Source of the DNA: Lysobacter capsici
GTDB taxonomy: Bacteria; Pseudomonadota; Gammaproteobacteria; Xanthomonadales; Xanthomonadaceae
Length of the DNA stretch: 64,000 bases
Reading direction: 5' to 3'
Assembly (NCBI RefSeq): GCF_014779555.2
Contig: NZ_CP094357.1
Span: 620,001-684,000, forward strand
Position 1 is the first letter of the stretch. Each line of letters opens with the position of its first letter. This document shows, piece by piece, positions 17,303-30,251 of the stretch. The notes beneath the pieces were generated by a model, which made no database searches, was not told the origin of the DNA, and saw nothing but the letters and a program-made list of their open reading frames with translations. The translations under genes were made by a program, and so were the position numbers.

Positions 17303-18456
17303 AAAACGAGTGCACAGGAGTGAGGAGTGAGAAAAAGCGGGAACGCTGGCATTGGACCGCCGCGCGTTGCCTTTGCCTTTACTCACTCCTCACTCTTCTC
17401 AACTCGTTCTTCGCCCCTGCCGCCGCCGCCCCCGGCGACGTGCGAACCTTCAAGGCACCGCAGCCCGCCACCGCCCACCTGCGCATCCACGGTTCCACCG
17501 ACATCGAGAACTTCGCCGCGGTCATCGCCGACTACCAGCGGCTGCATCCCAACACCCAGGTCGAGTATTCCGATCTGGTCGCGCAGGACATCTACACCCG
17601 CCACCTGCGCGCCGGCGCGGGCGATCGCGCCGACCTGCTGATCAGCAGCGGCATGGACCTGCAGACCAAGCTGGCCAACGACGGCCATGCGCTCGCCCAT
17701 CGTTCGCCGGCGACCGCCGCGCTGCCGGCGTGGTCGCAATGGCGGCACGAAGCCTTCGGCATCAGCTACGAGCCGGTGGTGATCGTCTACAACAAGCGCC
17801 TGCTGCGGCCCGAGCAGGTGCCGCGCACGCGCCGGCAACTGCTGGCCCTGCTGCGCGACCCGGCGGCGAAGCTGGCCGGCCGGGTCGGCACCTACGATGT
17901 GGCCCGCAGCAGCGTGGGTTATCTGCTGGCCACTCAGGACCATCAGCTCGGCAGCATGGCCGGCGCGCTGCAGGCCGCGCTCGGCGACAACCGGGTCCAG
18001 CTGGAGGAACGCACCGGGCCCTTGCTCGACCGGGTCGCGCGCGGCGATCTGGCCCTGGCCTACAACGTGCTGGGCTCCTACGCCCAGGCCCGGGTCGATG
18101 CCGGCGCGCCGCTCGGGATCGTGCTGCCCGAGGACTACACCCTGGTCCTGCTGCGCACCGCGCTGATCCCGCGCACCGCGCCCAACGCGGCCGAGGCCGG
18201 GCGGTTTCTCGACTATCTGTTGTCGCCGCGCGGCCAGGCGATGCTGGCCCGGCAGGTCGGCCTGCAGCCGATCCGCGCCGCCGACGGCGCGCCGCTGTCG
18301 CCGCATGCGCGCGACGGCGCGCGGGTGCGCGCGCTGCGGCCGATCGCGCTCGGGCCGGGTCTGCTGGTGTACCTGGACGCGCTCAAGCGGCGCCAGTTCC
18401 TGGAGGCGTGGCGCAGCACCGTGCAGCCTGGGAAGGCAGCGGCCGATGCGCCCTGA
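17299..18456 (+). CDS. Periplasmic ABC-type substrate-binding protein of the TctDE operon
   Basis: 385 residues. I choose GTG 17299: AGGAG lies six bases upstream, it overlaps the preceding stop, and it gives a basic N-region (RSEKKRERWHW), a hydrophobic core (LCLYSLLTLLNSFFAP) and an AAAA cleavage zone. The mature protein has the type-2 periplasmic-binding fold of the Fe3+/thiamine-binding group (LRIHGSTDIENF, YEPVVIVYNKRLL, GTYDVARSSVGYL, LPEDYTLVLLRTALIP). Family 1 solute-binding proteins beside TctE probably bind or sense tricarboxylate or iron-citrate; ligand unproven. Its signal peptide is encoded within a repeat element. Confidence 0.75.
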   Translation: MKNECTGVRSEKKRERWHWTAARCLCLYSLLTLLNSFFAPAAAAPGDVRTFKAPQPATAHLRIHGSTDIENFAAVIADYQRLHPNTQVEYSDLVAQDIYTRHLRAGAGDRADLLISSGMDLQTKLANDGHALAHRSPATAALPAWSQWRHEAFGISYEPVVIVYNKRLLRPEQVPRTRRQLLALLRDPAAKLAGRVGTYDVARSSVGYLLATQDHQLGSMAGALQAALGDNRVQLEERTGPLLDRVARGDLALAYNVLGSYAQARVDAGAPLGIVLPEDYTLVLLRTALIPRTAPNAAEAGRFLDYLLSPRGQAMLARQVGLQPIRAADGAPLSPHARDGARVRALRPIALGPGLLVYLDALKRRQFLEAWRSTVQPGKAAADAP

Positions 18457-18704
18457 GCCCCATACGCAGGCGTCGGTTTCCGCCGCGTCGGTCACGTTTT
18501 CGCCCCGGTCGCCGCGCGCGCGGCCGGCCCCCGCACCCCCCGCGACAGGTTCGCCGCCGGGTTGGGCAAAGTGCCGGCGGCGGGCGAAGGCACAACTCCA
18601 AAGTACTAATGAACAAGCCGCCGCGGTCGCGCGAATCCGCCTTGGCGATCCATTAGACTGCAAGTCCAATCACCTCGCGCCCTTGCCACGGCAGCCATCC
18701 TCTG
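18457..18704. other. Intergenic leader of malic enzyme
   Basis: 248 bases without a supportable gene. A TTAGACTG motif at about 18653, close to the start of maeB, resembles the TTAGACT motif before aceE (about 27348) and may be a -10 region; no good -35 is visible. Confidence 0.35.
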
Positions 18705-21017
<2,313 letters not shown>

Positions 21018-21021
21018 CCGC

Positions 21022-21082
21022 GGCGCCCATGAACGATATGGGCGCCCTCGCCACCCTGCCAGCGGCCGAATTTTCGGCCGCT
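21022..21082. promoter_or_regulatory. Two perfect hairpins over the glycosyltransferase start
   Basis: Hairpin 1: GGCGCCCAT-GAACGAT-ATGGGCGCC (21022-21046) pairs the start ATG 21029 in one arm with ATG 21038 in the other. Hairpin 2: AGCGGCCGAA-TT-TTCGGCCGCT (21061-21082). They follow the maeB stop by a few bases. They could end maeB transcription, control translation of the next gene, or both. Confidence 0.5.
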
Positions 21083-22090
21083 GCTTCGTTGGCGCCGCCA
21101 TTGCCGGCGCCGCCGCCGGCATCGACACCGCGGGTCAGCATCCTGCTGCTGTGCTATCGCGACGCGGCCTACATCCGCGCCGCGATCGACAGCGCGTTCG
21201 CGCAGACCGTGGCGTGCGAAATCATCATCTCCAACGACTGCTCCGACGACGGCACCTTCGAGCTGGCGGTCGAGCAGGTCGCGGCCTACCGCGGCCCGCA
21301 CCAGGTCAGCGTGCGCCGCACCGCGAGCAACCGCGGCGTCACCGCGCATTTCAACGAAGTCATGGCGCTGGCCAGCGGCGACATCATCGTGATGATGGCC
21401 GGCGACGACATCGCCTATCCGCAACGGGTGGCGACCATCCTCGATGCGTTCGGGCGCGCGCCGCAGGCGATGGTGCTGGGCAGCGATTTCGACGGCATCG
21501 ACACCGACGGCAGCCCGGTCCGGATCAGCTTCCGGCAGCGTCCGGAGCGGTACGAATTCGATTACTACGTGCGCATCGGGCGCCTGATCGGCCTGCTCGG
21601 CGCGACCCTCGCGTTTCGTCGCTGCGTCTTTGATCGCTTCGGGCCGTTGCTCGGGCCGATCGAGGACAACGCGCTGAGCCTGCGCGGCGCCTTGCTCGGT
21701 CAGTCGCTGTGCCTGCGCCAACCGCTGATCCAGTACCGCCGCCATTCCGGCAGCGTCAGCGGCACCGTGTTCGCGCGCGACGAACCGCGCGAGGTGGCGA
21801 TGCGCCGCCGTTACGAACGCACCGTGCAGTTCTACCGCGGCACCGCCGACGACCTCGACGCCTGCCTGCGCCAGATCCCCGACCTGCCGGCGAAAAAGCG
21901 CCGCCTGGCCGAGCAGGTGCTGGCGATGTACCGGATCGAAGCGCAGGCGCGCGAAGCCATCCTGCTGCAGCCGCGCTGGCGCTGGATCGGCCCGGTGATG
22001 CGCGGCCTCGCTCAACGCGGCCTGCGCCGCAAGAGCGCCGAGCGCGCCCTCAAACTGCTGATCCCGCGCGCCTGGTTCGGCCTGCGCTGA
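21029..22090 (+). CDS. Family 2 glycosyltransferase
   Basis: 353 residues from ATG 21029. The GT-A domain begins at about residue 36 (RVSILLLCYRDAAYIRAAIDSAF), after an Ala/Pro-rich lead that is not typical of the family, so a later start such as a TTG is possible. NDCSDDGT and MMAGDDIAYP carry the acidic nucleotide-sugar contacts. Acceptor and sugar are unknown. No transmembrane segment. It stands alone rather than in a polysaccharide cluster. Confidence 0.8.
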   Translation: MNDMGALATLPAAEFSAAASLAPPLPAPPPASTPRVSILLLCYRDAAYIRAAIDSAFAQTVACEIIISNDCSDDGTFELAVEQVAAYRGPHQVSVRRTASNRGVTAHFNEVMALASGDIIVMMAGDDIAYPQRVATILDAFGRAPQAMVLGSDFDGIDTDGSPVRISFRQRPERYEFDYYVRIGRLIGLLGATLAFRRCVFDRFGPLLGPIEDNALSLRGALLGQSLCLRQPLIQYRRHSGSVSGTVFARDEPREVAMRRRYERTVQFYRGTADDLDACLRQIPDLPAKKRRLAEQVLAMYRIEAQAREAILLQPRWRWIGPVMRGLAQRGLRRKSAERALKLLIPRAWFGLR

Positions 22091-22391
22091 TCGTCAAAGC
22101 TCCCAATAGCCCCCTGTAGGAGCGGCGCAAGCCGCGACCGCGACCCCGCGCCTACGTCGCCGGCGCGAAGCCGCAATCGAACCAACAAACACATCGCACG
22201 CGCGAACGCGCGCCGAGGCGAAGTCGCGTCGAGATCGCGAGGCGTTTGCGAGTCTCAGCCCCGACGCTTTCCGCCCAGGCCTGACCACGCTCGCAAGCAA
22301 TCGAACCCAGGCGCATCGCGGCGGATACCCCGCTCAGAAAAACTTCGCCGCCGCATGGCGCGCAGACTCTCAACCCGCCACCCGAGTGAAT
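22091..22391. repeat. Intergenic region with single GTAGGAGCGGCG REP
   Basis: A single REP copy at 22113-22143 (CTGTAGGAGCGGCGCAAGCC...) near the end of the glycosyltransferase gene. The other roughly 250 bases up to the convergent flavin oxidoreductase gene show nothing I can call. Confidence 0.7.
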
Positions 22392-23024
22392 TCACCTCGG
22401 CGTATCCATCTGAAAATCCAGATACGGCCGTTCGAAAAACTCCCGCCCCAAGGCCTCGGCCGCCGCCACCGACCCTTGCGGATCGCGCATCACCTCGCCG
22501 CGCCCGTTGCCCCAGCCATGCACCGTGCCGATGAAGCGCGAATGGGTGTAGCGCGCGTACTCCTGCAGCTGATGCACGATGCCGAGCGCGATCGCCGGAT
22601 AGATCTCCTCCGATGAGGTCAGCAAGGCCACGCGCTTGCGCTTGATCCGCTCGCGCACCTGCGCCGAGCCCGCGTGGCTCTTGGCGAAATAGCAGAACAT
22701 CCGATCGAAGAACACCTTGGCCTGGCCCGACATCCCGTACCAATACACCGGCGTGCACAGCGCGACGCCGTCGGCGGGCAGGAACCGATCGAGAAACAAC
22801 CCGCCGAACCCGTCTTCGATCCGGCAGCGTCCCTGATCGTCGCGGCACTCGCGGCAATCGCGCACCAACCCATCAAGGTGATCGTCGATGAAAGCCAGCG
22901 ACACCTCGCTGCCCGCGGCCTGCGCGCCGCGCACCACCGCCGCGCCCAACATGCCGCTGTTGCCATCGCGGCGCGGACTGGCGACAAGGACGAGCAATCG
23001 TTGCGGCGAAGCGGAAGCAGTCAT
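22392..23024 (-). CDS. Flavodoxin-fold NAD(P)H-dependent oxidoreductase
   Basis: 210 residues from ATG 23024 (a GTG four codons upstream is an alternative). FMN phosphate loop ASPRRDGNSGML; TPVYWYGMSGQAKVFFDR follows, as in NADPH-dependent FMN reductases and iron-sulfur flavoproteins. A short cysteine group DCRECRDDQGRC (C-x2-C-x6-C) sits where the iron-sulfur flavoproteins keep their cluster ligands; three cysteines are seen, not four, so a cluster is uncertain. Divergent from the LysR gene at 23228, the likely regulator. Confidence 0.78.
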   Translation of the reverse strand: MTASASPQRLLVLVASPRRDGNSGMLGAAVVRGAQAAGSEVSLAFIDDHLDGLVRDCRECRDDQGRCRIEDGFGGLFLDRFLPADGVALCTPVYWYGMSGQAKVFFDRMFCYFAKSHAGSAQVRERIKRKRVALLTSSEEIYPAIALGIVHQLQEYARYTHSRFIGTVHGWGNGRGEVMRDPQGSVAAAEALGREFFERPYLDFQMDTPR

Positions 23025-23129
23025 CGGGCGAACCACCGTTGGGGGCGGGCCCTGAATCTATTTCCCGTAACGCACCGTCACAAATGACGATAGTCGCACC
23101 CACATGAACTAAGTTCATCCTCACTCCCG

Positions 23130-23160
23130 ACTGTAGGAGCGGCGCAAGCCGCGACCGCGA
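23130..23160 (+). repeat. Single GTAGGAGCGGCG REP in a divergent promoter region
   Basis: One unpaired REP copy between the oxidoreductase and the LysR gene, only 68 bases from the LysR start. Being unpaired it differs from the inverted pairs elsewhere. Confidence 0.75.
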
Positions 23161-23227
23161 AATAAAAATCCCCGGCGCAATCCAGGCGCCGCCAGTTACA
23201 CCGCAATCTAGGCCTGCCCCTGAGCCC

Positions 23228-24118
23228 ATGTTCGCCAACCTCCCCCTGACCGCCCTGCGCAGCTTCGAATCCGCCGCCCGCCACCTCAGCTTCAAGGCCG
23301 CGGCCGAAGAACTGCACGTCACCCCGACCGCGATCTCGCACCAGATCAAGCAGCTCGAGCACACGCTGGGCCTGGCCTTGTTCGACCGCCTGCCGCGCGG
23401 CGTCGCCCTGACCGGCGACGGCCGCCGCCTGTTCCGCGACCTGCACGGCGCGCTGCTGGAGATCGCGCAATCGCTGGCCGCGCTGCAGCCGCAACGCAGC
23501 ACCGGCCGCCTGACCGTCACCACCACCGCCTCGTTCGCCGCGCTGTGGTTGATCCCGCGCATCGGCGGCTTCTACCAACAGCACCCGGACATCGCCGTGC
23601 GCATCGACACCGGCGCGCAGGTCGTCGATCTGCAGCAGGACGCCAGCGTCGACCTGGCGATCCGCTACGGCGGCGCGGTGCCGGCCGGATTGCATCGCCA
23701 TGGCGGCTTGCGCGAACACTTCGGCGTGTACGGCGCGCCCGGTCATGTCGAGGCCGAAGCGGCGAAACCTTCGCCGACGTTGATCTCGGTGGAGTGGGGC
23801 GAATCGCAACTGTACGAATGCACCTGGCAGACCTGGTGCGACCGCGCCGGCGTGGACTGGATGAAACCCGGCGGGGTGATGCGCGCCTACGACGAAGAGC
23901 ATTACGCCTTGCATGCCGCGAGCGCGGGGCAGGGGCTGGTGCTGGCGAGTTCGGTGGTGACCGCGGGCAGCGTCGAACGCGGGCTGTTGGCGATGCATCG
24001 TCCCGACATCACCGTGCCGGGCGAGACCTATCACGTGCTGTGCGTGCCGGGTCGCGAGCGGCATCCGCCGGTGAAGGCGTTCTTGCGGTGGTTGGATGGG
24101 CAGATGGGTGAGGGGTGA
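23228..24118 (+). CDS. LysR-family transcriptional regulator, GcvA-like
   Basis: 296 residues. Winged helix 5-64 (LTALRSFESAARHLSFKAAA, HVTPTAISHQIKQLE, LFDRLPRGVALTGDG), then an effector-binding domain from about 92. The sequence is closest to the GcvA subgroup by its opening and FxxxWLIPRI stretch. Divergent from the flavodoxin-fold oxidoreductase with about 200 bases between, the usual LysR-target layout; inducer unknown. Confidence 0.88.
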   Translation: MFANLPLTALRSFESAARHLSFKAAAEELHVTPTAISHQIKQLEHTLGLALFDRLPRGVALTGDGRRLFRDLHGALLEIAQSLAALQPQRSTGRLTVTTTASFAALWLIPRIGGFYQQHPDIAVRIDTGAQVVDLQQDASVDLAIRYGGAVPAGLHRHGGLREHFGVYGAPGHVEAEAAKPSPTLISVEWGESQLYECTWQTWCDRAGVDWMKPGGVMRAYDEEHYALHAASAGQGLVLASSVVTAGSVERGLLAMHRPDITVPGETYHVLCVPGRERHPPVKAFLRWLDGQMGEG

Positions 24119-24208
24119 GTGGGCCGAAGGTGTTCGACGCTGCTCGTGGTGCGAATGCAGTTGGTTGTGGTGATGACGAGGCGTTCTGGCGACTGCTCGC
24201 TAAAGTCA

Positions 24209-24475
24209 CTGGATTCCCGCCTTCGCGGGAATGACGGTAGGAGAGTGCGTCCTCGCCTGTGACTTCGCTTCGCCTTTGCTCGTCATTCCCGCGAACGCGG
24301 GAATCCAGCGACTTCAGCCCGTCCCTACCAGCGAAGCTCTACCAAGCCAAACAGCTCATCAAAAACCCATCACCCATCACCCACGACCCGTCTGTGACTT
24401 CGGCGTTGCCTTTGCTCGTCATTCCCGCGAACGCGGGAATCCAGAGACTTAAGCCCGTCCCCACCAGCGAAGCTC
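24209..24475. repeat. ATTCCCGCG hairpins and an 80-bp direct repeat
   Basis: The 397-base gap between two LysR genes has three ATTCCCGCG hairpins (24209-24237 inverted; 24281-24307 and 24417-24443 direct). The last two sit in an 80-base direct repeat, 24259-24339 and 24394-24475, about 85-90 percent alike (TTTGCTCGTCATTCCCGCG ... CCAGCGAAGCT). No coding sequence is supported here. Confidence 0.78.
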
Positions 24476-24515
24476 CGCACAAAAAACAAAGCAGAAGCGG
24501 TCTCAACCCAAACAC

Positions 24516-25394
24516 CTACCCAACCTCAACCCGCCCCGGCAACCAGCCCATCGCAAACTCCCGCAACAACTTCACCTTCGCCGAGCGCCGTAAATCCGGA
24601 TGCACCGCGAACCACAACTCCGTCGGCACCTCCGCCATCGGCCCCGACAACCGCTTCACCCCACCGGCCGCATCGGCGTAGTAGCAAGGCAACAGCGCCC
24701 GCCCGATCCCCGCCTGACATGCCGCCAAAGCCGCCGGCAGCGAATTGACCCGCATCGCGATCCGCTCATCGCCCACATGCGCGCGCAACCAATGCGCCGA
24801 CGACAGATGCGACAAGGCATCGTCGAACCCGATCCACTCGCCCTCGGCCAACCGGGAACGCTTGCTGACCTTCGCCGCGCTGGCCACATACACCGCGGTC
24901 GAAATCGAAGCGATCCGCCGCACCGACAAGCCATCGGGCATCAACGCACTCGCGCGCAAGGCCACGTCCGCATCGGGCTGCTGCAGATTGACGAAGGCAT
25001 TGGCCACGCTCAGATCGCAGCGCACCGATGGATGCTGCCTCGAAAACGCCGCGCACATCCGCGCCGCCACCGCGGCCAAGGTATCGGGAATGGTGATCCG
25101 CAACCGCCCCTGCGCCTGCGCATCGCGCCCGGCCAACTGCCGCTGCAATCGATCGGCATCGTCGAGAATCCGCTGCGCCCCCGCGATCGCGACAGCCCCG
25201 GCCTCGGTGGCGACATAACCGCTGCGGCTGCGCCGGAACAAGGCCGCGCCCGCGCGCGCCTCGATCGCCGCCAAACGCCGGAACGCACTGGAATGATCCA
25301 GCGCCAAGGCCTTGGCCGCGCCGCTGAGGCTGCCGTGCGCGCCGATCGCGCGCAGCAGTTCGAAATCCTCCAAAGACAACCGAGCTTGTCGCAT
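24516..25394 (-). CDS. LysR-family transcriptional regulator
   Basis: 292 residues from ATG 25394. HTH 6-65 (LEDFELLRAIGAHGSLSGAA, DHSSAFRRLAAIEARAG, RSRSGYVATEAG) and a substrate domain from about 95 (GRLRITIPDTLAAV). It is divergent from a glutathione S-transferase/SMR exporter pair with 86 bases between starts, so it probably controls that pair, perhaps in response to an electrophile or guanidinium-like compound (inferred). Confidence 0.88.
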   Translation of the reverse strand: MRQARLSLEDFELLRAIGAHGSLSGAAKALALDHSSAFRRLAAIEARAGAALFRRSRSGYVATEAGAVAIAGAQRILDDADRLQRQLAGRDAQAQGRLRITIPDTLAAVAARMCAAFSRQHPSVRCDLSVANAFVNLQQPDADVALRASALMPDGLSVRRIASISTAVYVASAAKVSKRSRLAEGEWIGFDDALSHLSSAHWLRAHVGDERIAMRVNSLPAALAACQAGIGRALLPCYYADAAGGVKRLSGPMAEVPTELWFAVHPDLRRSAKVKLLREFAMGWLPGRVEVG

Positions 25395-25480
25395 CCGCAA
25401 GCAATCCTTGTGATCGCGCCGTATTCACGGCGAAGGCCCGCGCGGGGAGAGTAGCGCCACTCCTCCACGGACACACGGCC

Positions 25481-26125
25481 ATGAAGCTCTACTACACCCC
25501 GCACACCTGTTCGTTCGCACCGCACATCGTCCTGCGCGAACTCGGCATCGACGCCGAACTGCGCCGCGTGCGTATCGGCCCGGACCCGGTCGTCGCCGCC
25601 GACGGCCGCGACTTCCGCGAACTCAGCCCGCTCGGTTACGTGCCGTTGCTGGAACTCGACGACGGCCGCATCCTGCACGAAGGCGTCGCCATTTTGCAGT
25701 ACCTCGCCGACCGGCACCCCGACAGCGATCTCGCTCCCGCACCCGGCAGTTTCGAACGGGTCGAACTGCAGCAATGGCTGACCTTCATCAGCTCCGAACT
25801 GCACAAACTGTTCAGCCCCTGGCTGTTTCATCCCGAATACGGCGACGCCCCGGGCGCGGTCGCCCGCGAACGCCTGCAGCCGCGCCTGGCCTACGTCGAT
25901 CGCCACCTCGCCCAAAACGCCTACGTGCTCGGCAAGACCTTCAGCATCGCCGACGCCTACCTCTACACCATCGCCGGCTGGGCCCGCGCCTTGAAGATGG
26001 ACCTGCACCCGTACCCGGCCCTGGACGCCTACCTCGACCGCATTGGCCAACGCGACAGCGTGCGCGACGCTTTGCGCCGCGAGCGCGAGGACGCGCGCGT
26101 TAAACCTGAGCCCGCGTCGGCATGA
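25481..26125 (+). CDS. Glutathione S-transferase, beta-class-like
   Basis: 214 residues. N-terminal thioredoxin-like half with YYTPHTCSFAPH, where Cys10 matches the catalytic Cys of bacterial beta-class enzymes, and the cis-Pro loop GYVPLLEL followed by the glutathione-binding EGVAILQYL. The C-terminal helical half ends with VLGKTFSIADAYLYTI, the conserved capping-box Asp. Conjugates glutathione to electrophiles in the cytoplasm. Its stop overlaps the SMR start (ATGA), so the two are coupled. Confidence 0.88.
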   Translation: MKLYYTPHTCSFAPHIVLRELGIDAELRRVRIGPDPVVAADGRDFRELSPLGYVPLLELDDGRILHEGVAILQYLADRHPDSDLAPAPGSFERVELQQWLTFISSELHKLFSPWLFHPEYGDAPGAVARERLQPRLAYVDRHLAQNAYVLGKTFSIADAYLYTIAGWARALKMDLHPYPALDAYLDRIGQRDSVRDALRREREDARVKPEPASA

Positions 26126-26451
26126 AAGCCTCGACCGCGTGGACCATGCTGATCGCCGCCGGCCTGATCGACGTGGCCTGGGCCTTGTCGATGAAGTTGT
26201 CGCAGGGCTACACCCGGCCGGGCTGGACCGCGGCGTCCGTCGTCACCCTGATCGCCTTCGTCTGGCTGCTGGGCCGCGCGCTGACCGCCTTGCCGGTCGG
26301 CAGCGCGTACGCGGTGTGGACCGGCATCGGCGCGGCGGGGACGGTGTTGCTGGGCGCGATGGTGTTCGGCGAATCGATCACGGCGATGAAGCTGGGTGGT
26401 GTCGGCTTAATTGTTGCGGGGATCGTTGTACTTCGCGGCGCGCCAGCGTGA
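26122..26451 (+). CDS. Small multidrug resistance exporter, SugE/Gdx type, with Asp for the key Glu
   Basis: 109 residues, four TM helices (about 8-26, 33-52, 58-80, 86-105). The motif LPVGSAYAVWTGIGAAG is typical of SugE/Gdx guanidinium or quaternary-ammonium exporters. The essential TM1 glutamate (Glu13/Glu14 in the family) is replaced by aspartate: GLIDVAWALSMKLSQG, D17. Known EmrE Glu-to-Asp variants bind but couple poorly, so function may be altered. Overlaps the GST gene by 4 bases. Confidence 0.85.
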   Translation: MKASTAWTMLIAAGLIDVAWALSMKLSQGYTRPGWTAASVVTLIAFVWLLGRALTALPVGSAYAVWTGIGAAGTVLLGAMVFGESITAMKLGGVGLIVAGIVVLRGAPA

Positions 26452-26490
26452 GCAAGGCGGGTCTGCGGCCGTTCGCGTCGTGGTTCCATT

Positions 26491-26562
26491 GATGCGGTCG
26501 CGGCTCGCGCCGCTCCTACCCACGAAACCGTCCTGGGTAGGAGCGGCGTAAGCCGCGACCCG
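26491..26562. repeat. REP pair in -/+ order next to the RAYT gene
   Basis: 26491-26520 (minus orientation) and 26535-26562 (plus), a 14-base spacer apart. This -/+ order is opposite to the +/- pairs at 2.6, 5.7 and 11.9 kb. The pair abuts the 3' end of the RAYT gene. Confidence 0.82.
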
Positions 26563-26567
26563 AGACC

Positions 26568-27044
26568 TCAACGCCAGACAGCTCCCCAATATCGATAATC
26601 CCGCACCCGCCTTACCAACCCCGCCCGCACCGGATTCATCACTACATAGCGGGCCACATGAATCAACGACGCTTCTCGTCGCAGCGCATGATCGTGATAC
26701 GCCCGCGCCCACACGACCTTCAGCGCAGGCGCCTGCTGACGCAACAAGCGCGATGAATTCGATTTAAGCCGGCGCATCAGTGCCGATAACAATTCGCCAT
26801 CGCCGAGCTCGATCAGGCCGTGCCAATGATCCGGCATCAGCACCCATGCCAATAATTTCGAGCGCTCCCAAGCCCGCGCATCCAACAACGCCTCGGCGGC
26901 TATGCAGGCCAGCGCCTGGTCGGCAAACAAAGGCCGTCTATGCGCCGTGGCGAACGTAACCAGATAAATATGATGGGCCTCGGACGCCCGGCCTCGACGC
27001 AGGGCCGCATGTCCGGGAGCGGGTGTTCGTCGAATTTGAGGCAT
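26568..27044 (-). CDS. rayT: REP-associated tyrosine transposase (RAYT, TnpA_REP)
   Basis: 158 residues from ATG 27044 (MPQIRRTPAPGH; an ATG at 27113 would add 23 residues). Y1 HUH transposase: PDHWHGLI has the H-x-H (H73, H75) and YVVMNPVRAGL the catalytic tyrosine (Y133); the end DYRYWGAVWR is typical of RAYTs. RAYTs cleave REP hairpins and are thought to spread them. REP pairs lie on both sides (26491-26562, 27124-27195), matching the window's GTAGGAGCGGCG family. Confidence 0.9.
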   Translation of the reverse strand: MPQIRRTPAPGHAALRRGRASEAHHIYLVTFATAHRRPLFADQALACIAAEALLDARAWERSKLLAWVLMPDHWHGLIELGDGELLSALMRRLKSNSSRLLRQQAPALKVVWARAYHDHALRREASLIHVARYVVMNPVRAGLVRRVRDYRYWGAVWR

Positions 27045-27408
27045 GTCGGCAAGATGTGCGTCGCTGGGGTGCGGCTGAATCAGCGAAAGACGGCGTCGAC
27101 TGTGGGGTTTCATCCCGGCATCGGATCGCGGCTCACGCCGCTCCTACCCCCTGAGCAGCCCAGCCAAGGGTAGGAGCGGCGTAAGCCGCGACCAAGACAC
27201 CTCAACGACCGACAACCCCCACCACACGCCCGCGTATCTACCCACCACCGCCCCCAACCGCCCCGGCCCATCCAATCCCCCTAGCCAATACGGACTATCC
27301 CGCCCCAGCGACCACCCAAAGCAAGCCGAACCCCACCCCCCGTTTGTTAGACTCGACGCTCTAATCCGCCCCCACACCACGAGGCGCGGCCACGGGGCCG
27401 CGAGATAG
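27045..27408. repeat. REP pair and leader region upstream of aceE
   Basis: This 364-base gap has a REP pair in -/+ order (27124-27150 and 27168-27195), mirroring the pair on the other side of the RAYT gene. The rest is the aceE leader, with a GTTAGACTCG motif near 27346 that may be a -10 region. Confidence 0.75.
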
Positions 27409-30114
<2,706 letters not shown>

Positions 30115-30146
30115 GAAGATAGTTCCACTACAAGCTGAGTTTAATT

Positions 30147-30177
30147 AAAAGAGGCGGCCGTTGGCCGCCTCTTTTTT
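30147..30177 (+). terminator. Rho-independent terminator of aceE
   Basis: AAAGAGGCGGCC-GTT-GGCCGCCTCTTTTTT: a perfect stem of about 12 bp with a 3-4 base loop and a T6 run, 33 bases past the aceE stop. It also marks the left edge of the low-GC accessory region. Confidence 0.93.
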
Positions 30178-30251
30178 ATTGCTTTGTATAGGTGCTGAAG
30201 GACTGCGTTTGTTTCGATTGTTAAACCAATGCCGGCTCACTTGAGTGACTG

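Larger units (their letters stand above)
16966..17413 (+). repeat. 152-bp tandem triplication over the tctE / binding-protein junction
   Basis: Three units: 16966-17117, 17118-17269 and 17270-17413 (last one diverges at its end). Copies differ by only a few bases, so duplication is recent. Each unit has the end of tctE, an AGGAG ribosome site, GTGA overlap, and a GAGTGAG inverted-repeat element (arms 17001-17027/17078-17104 in unit 1; 17305-17331/17382-17408 in unit 3). Because 152 is not a multiple of 3, only the third GTG is in frame with the binding protein. Confidence 0.92.

Noticed and set aside
24267-24480. Direct ATTCCCGCG hairpins looked like a short CRISPR array
   Set aside because: Only two direct copies with spacing over 100 bases, and the same hairpin occurs singly elsewhere; no cas genes.
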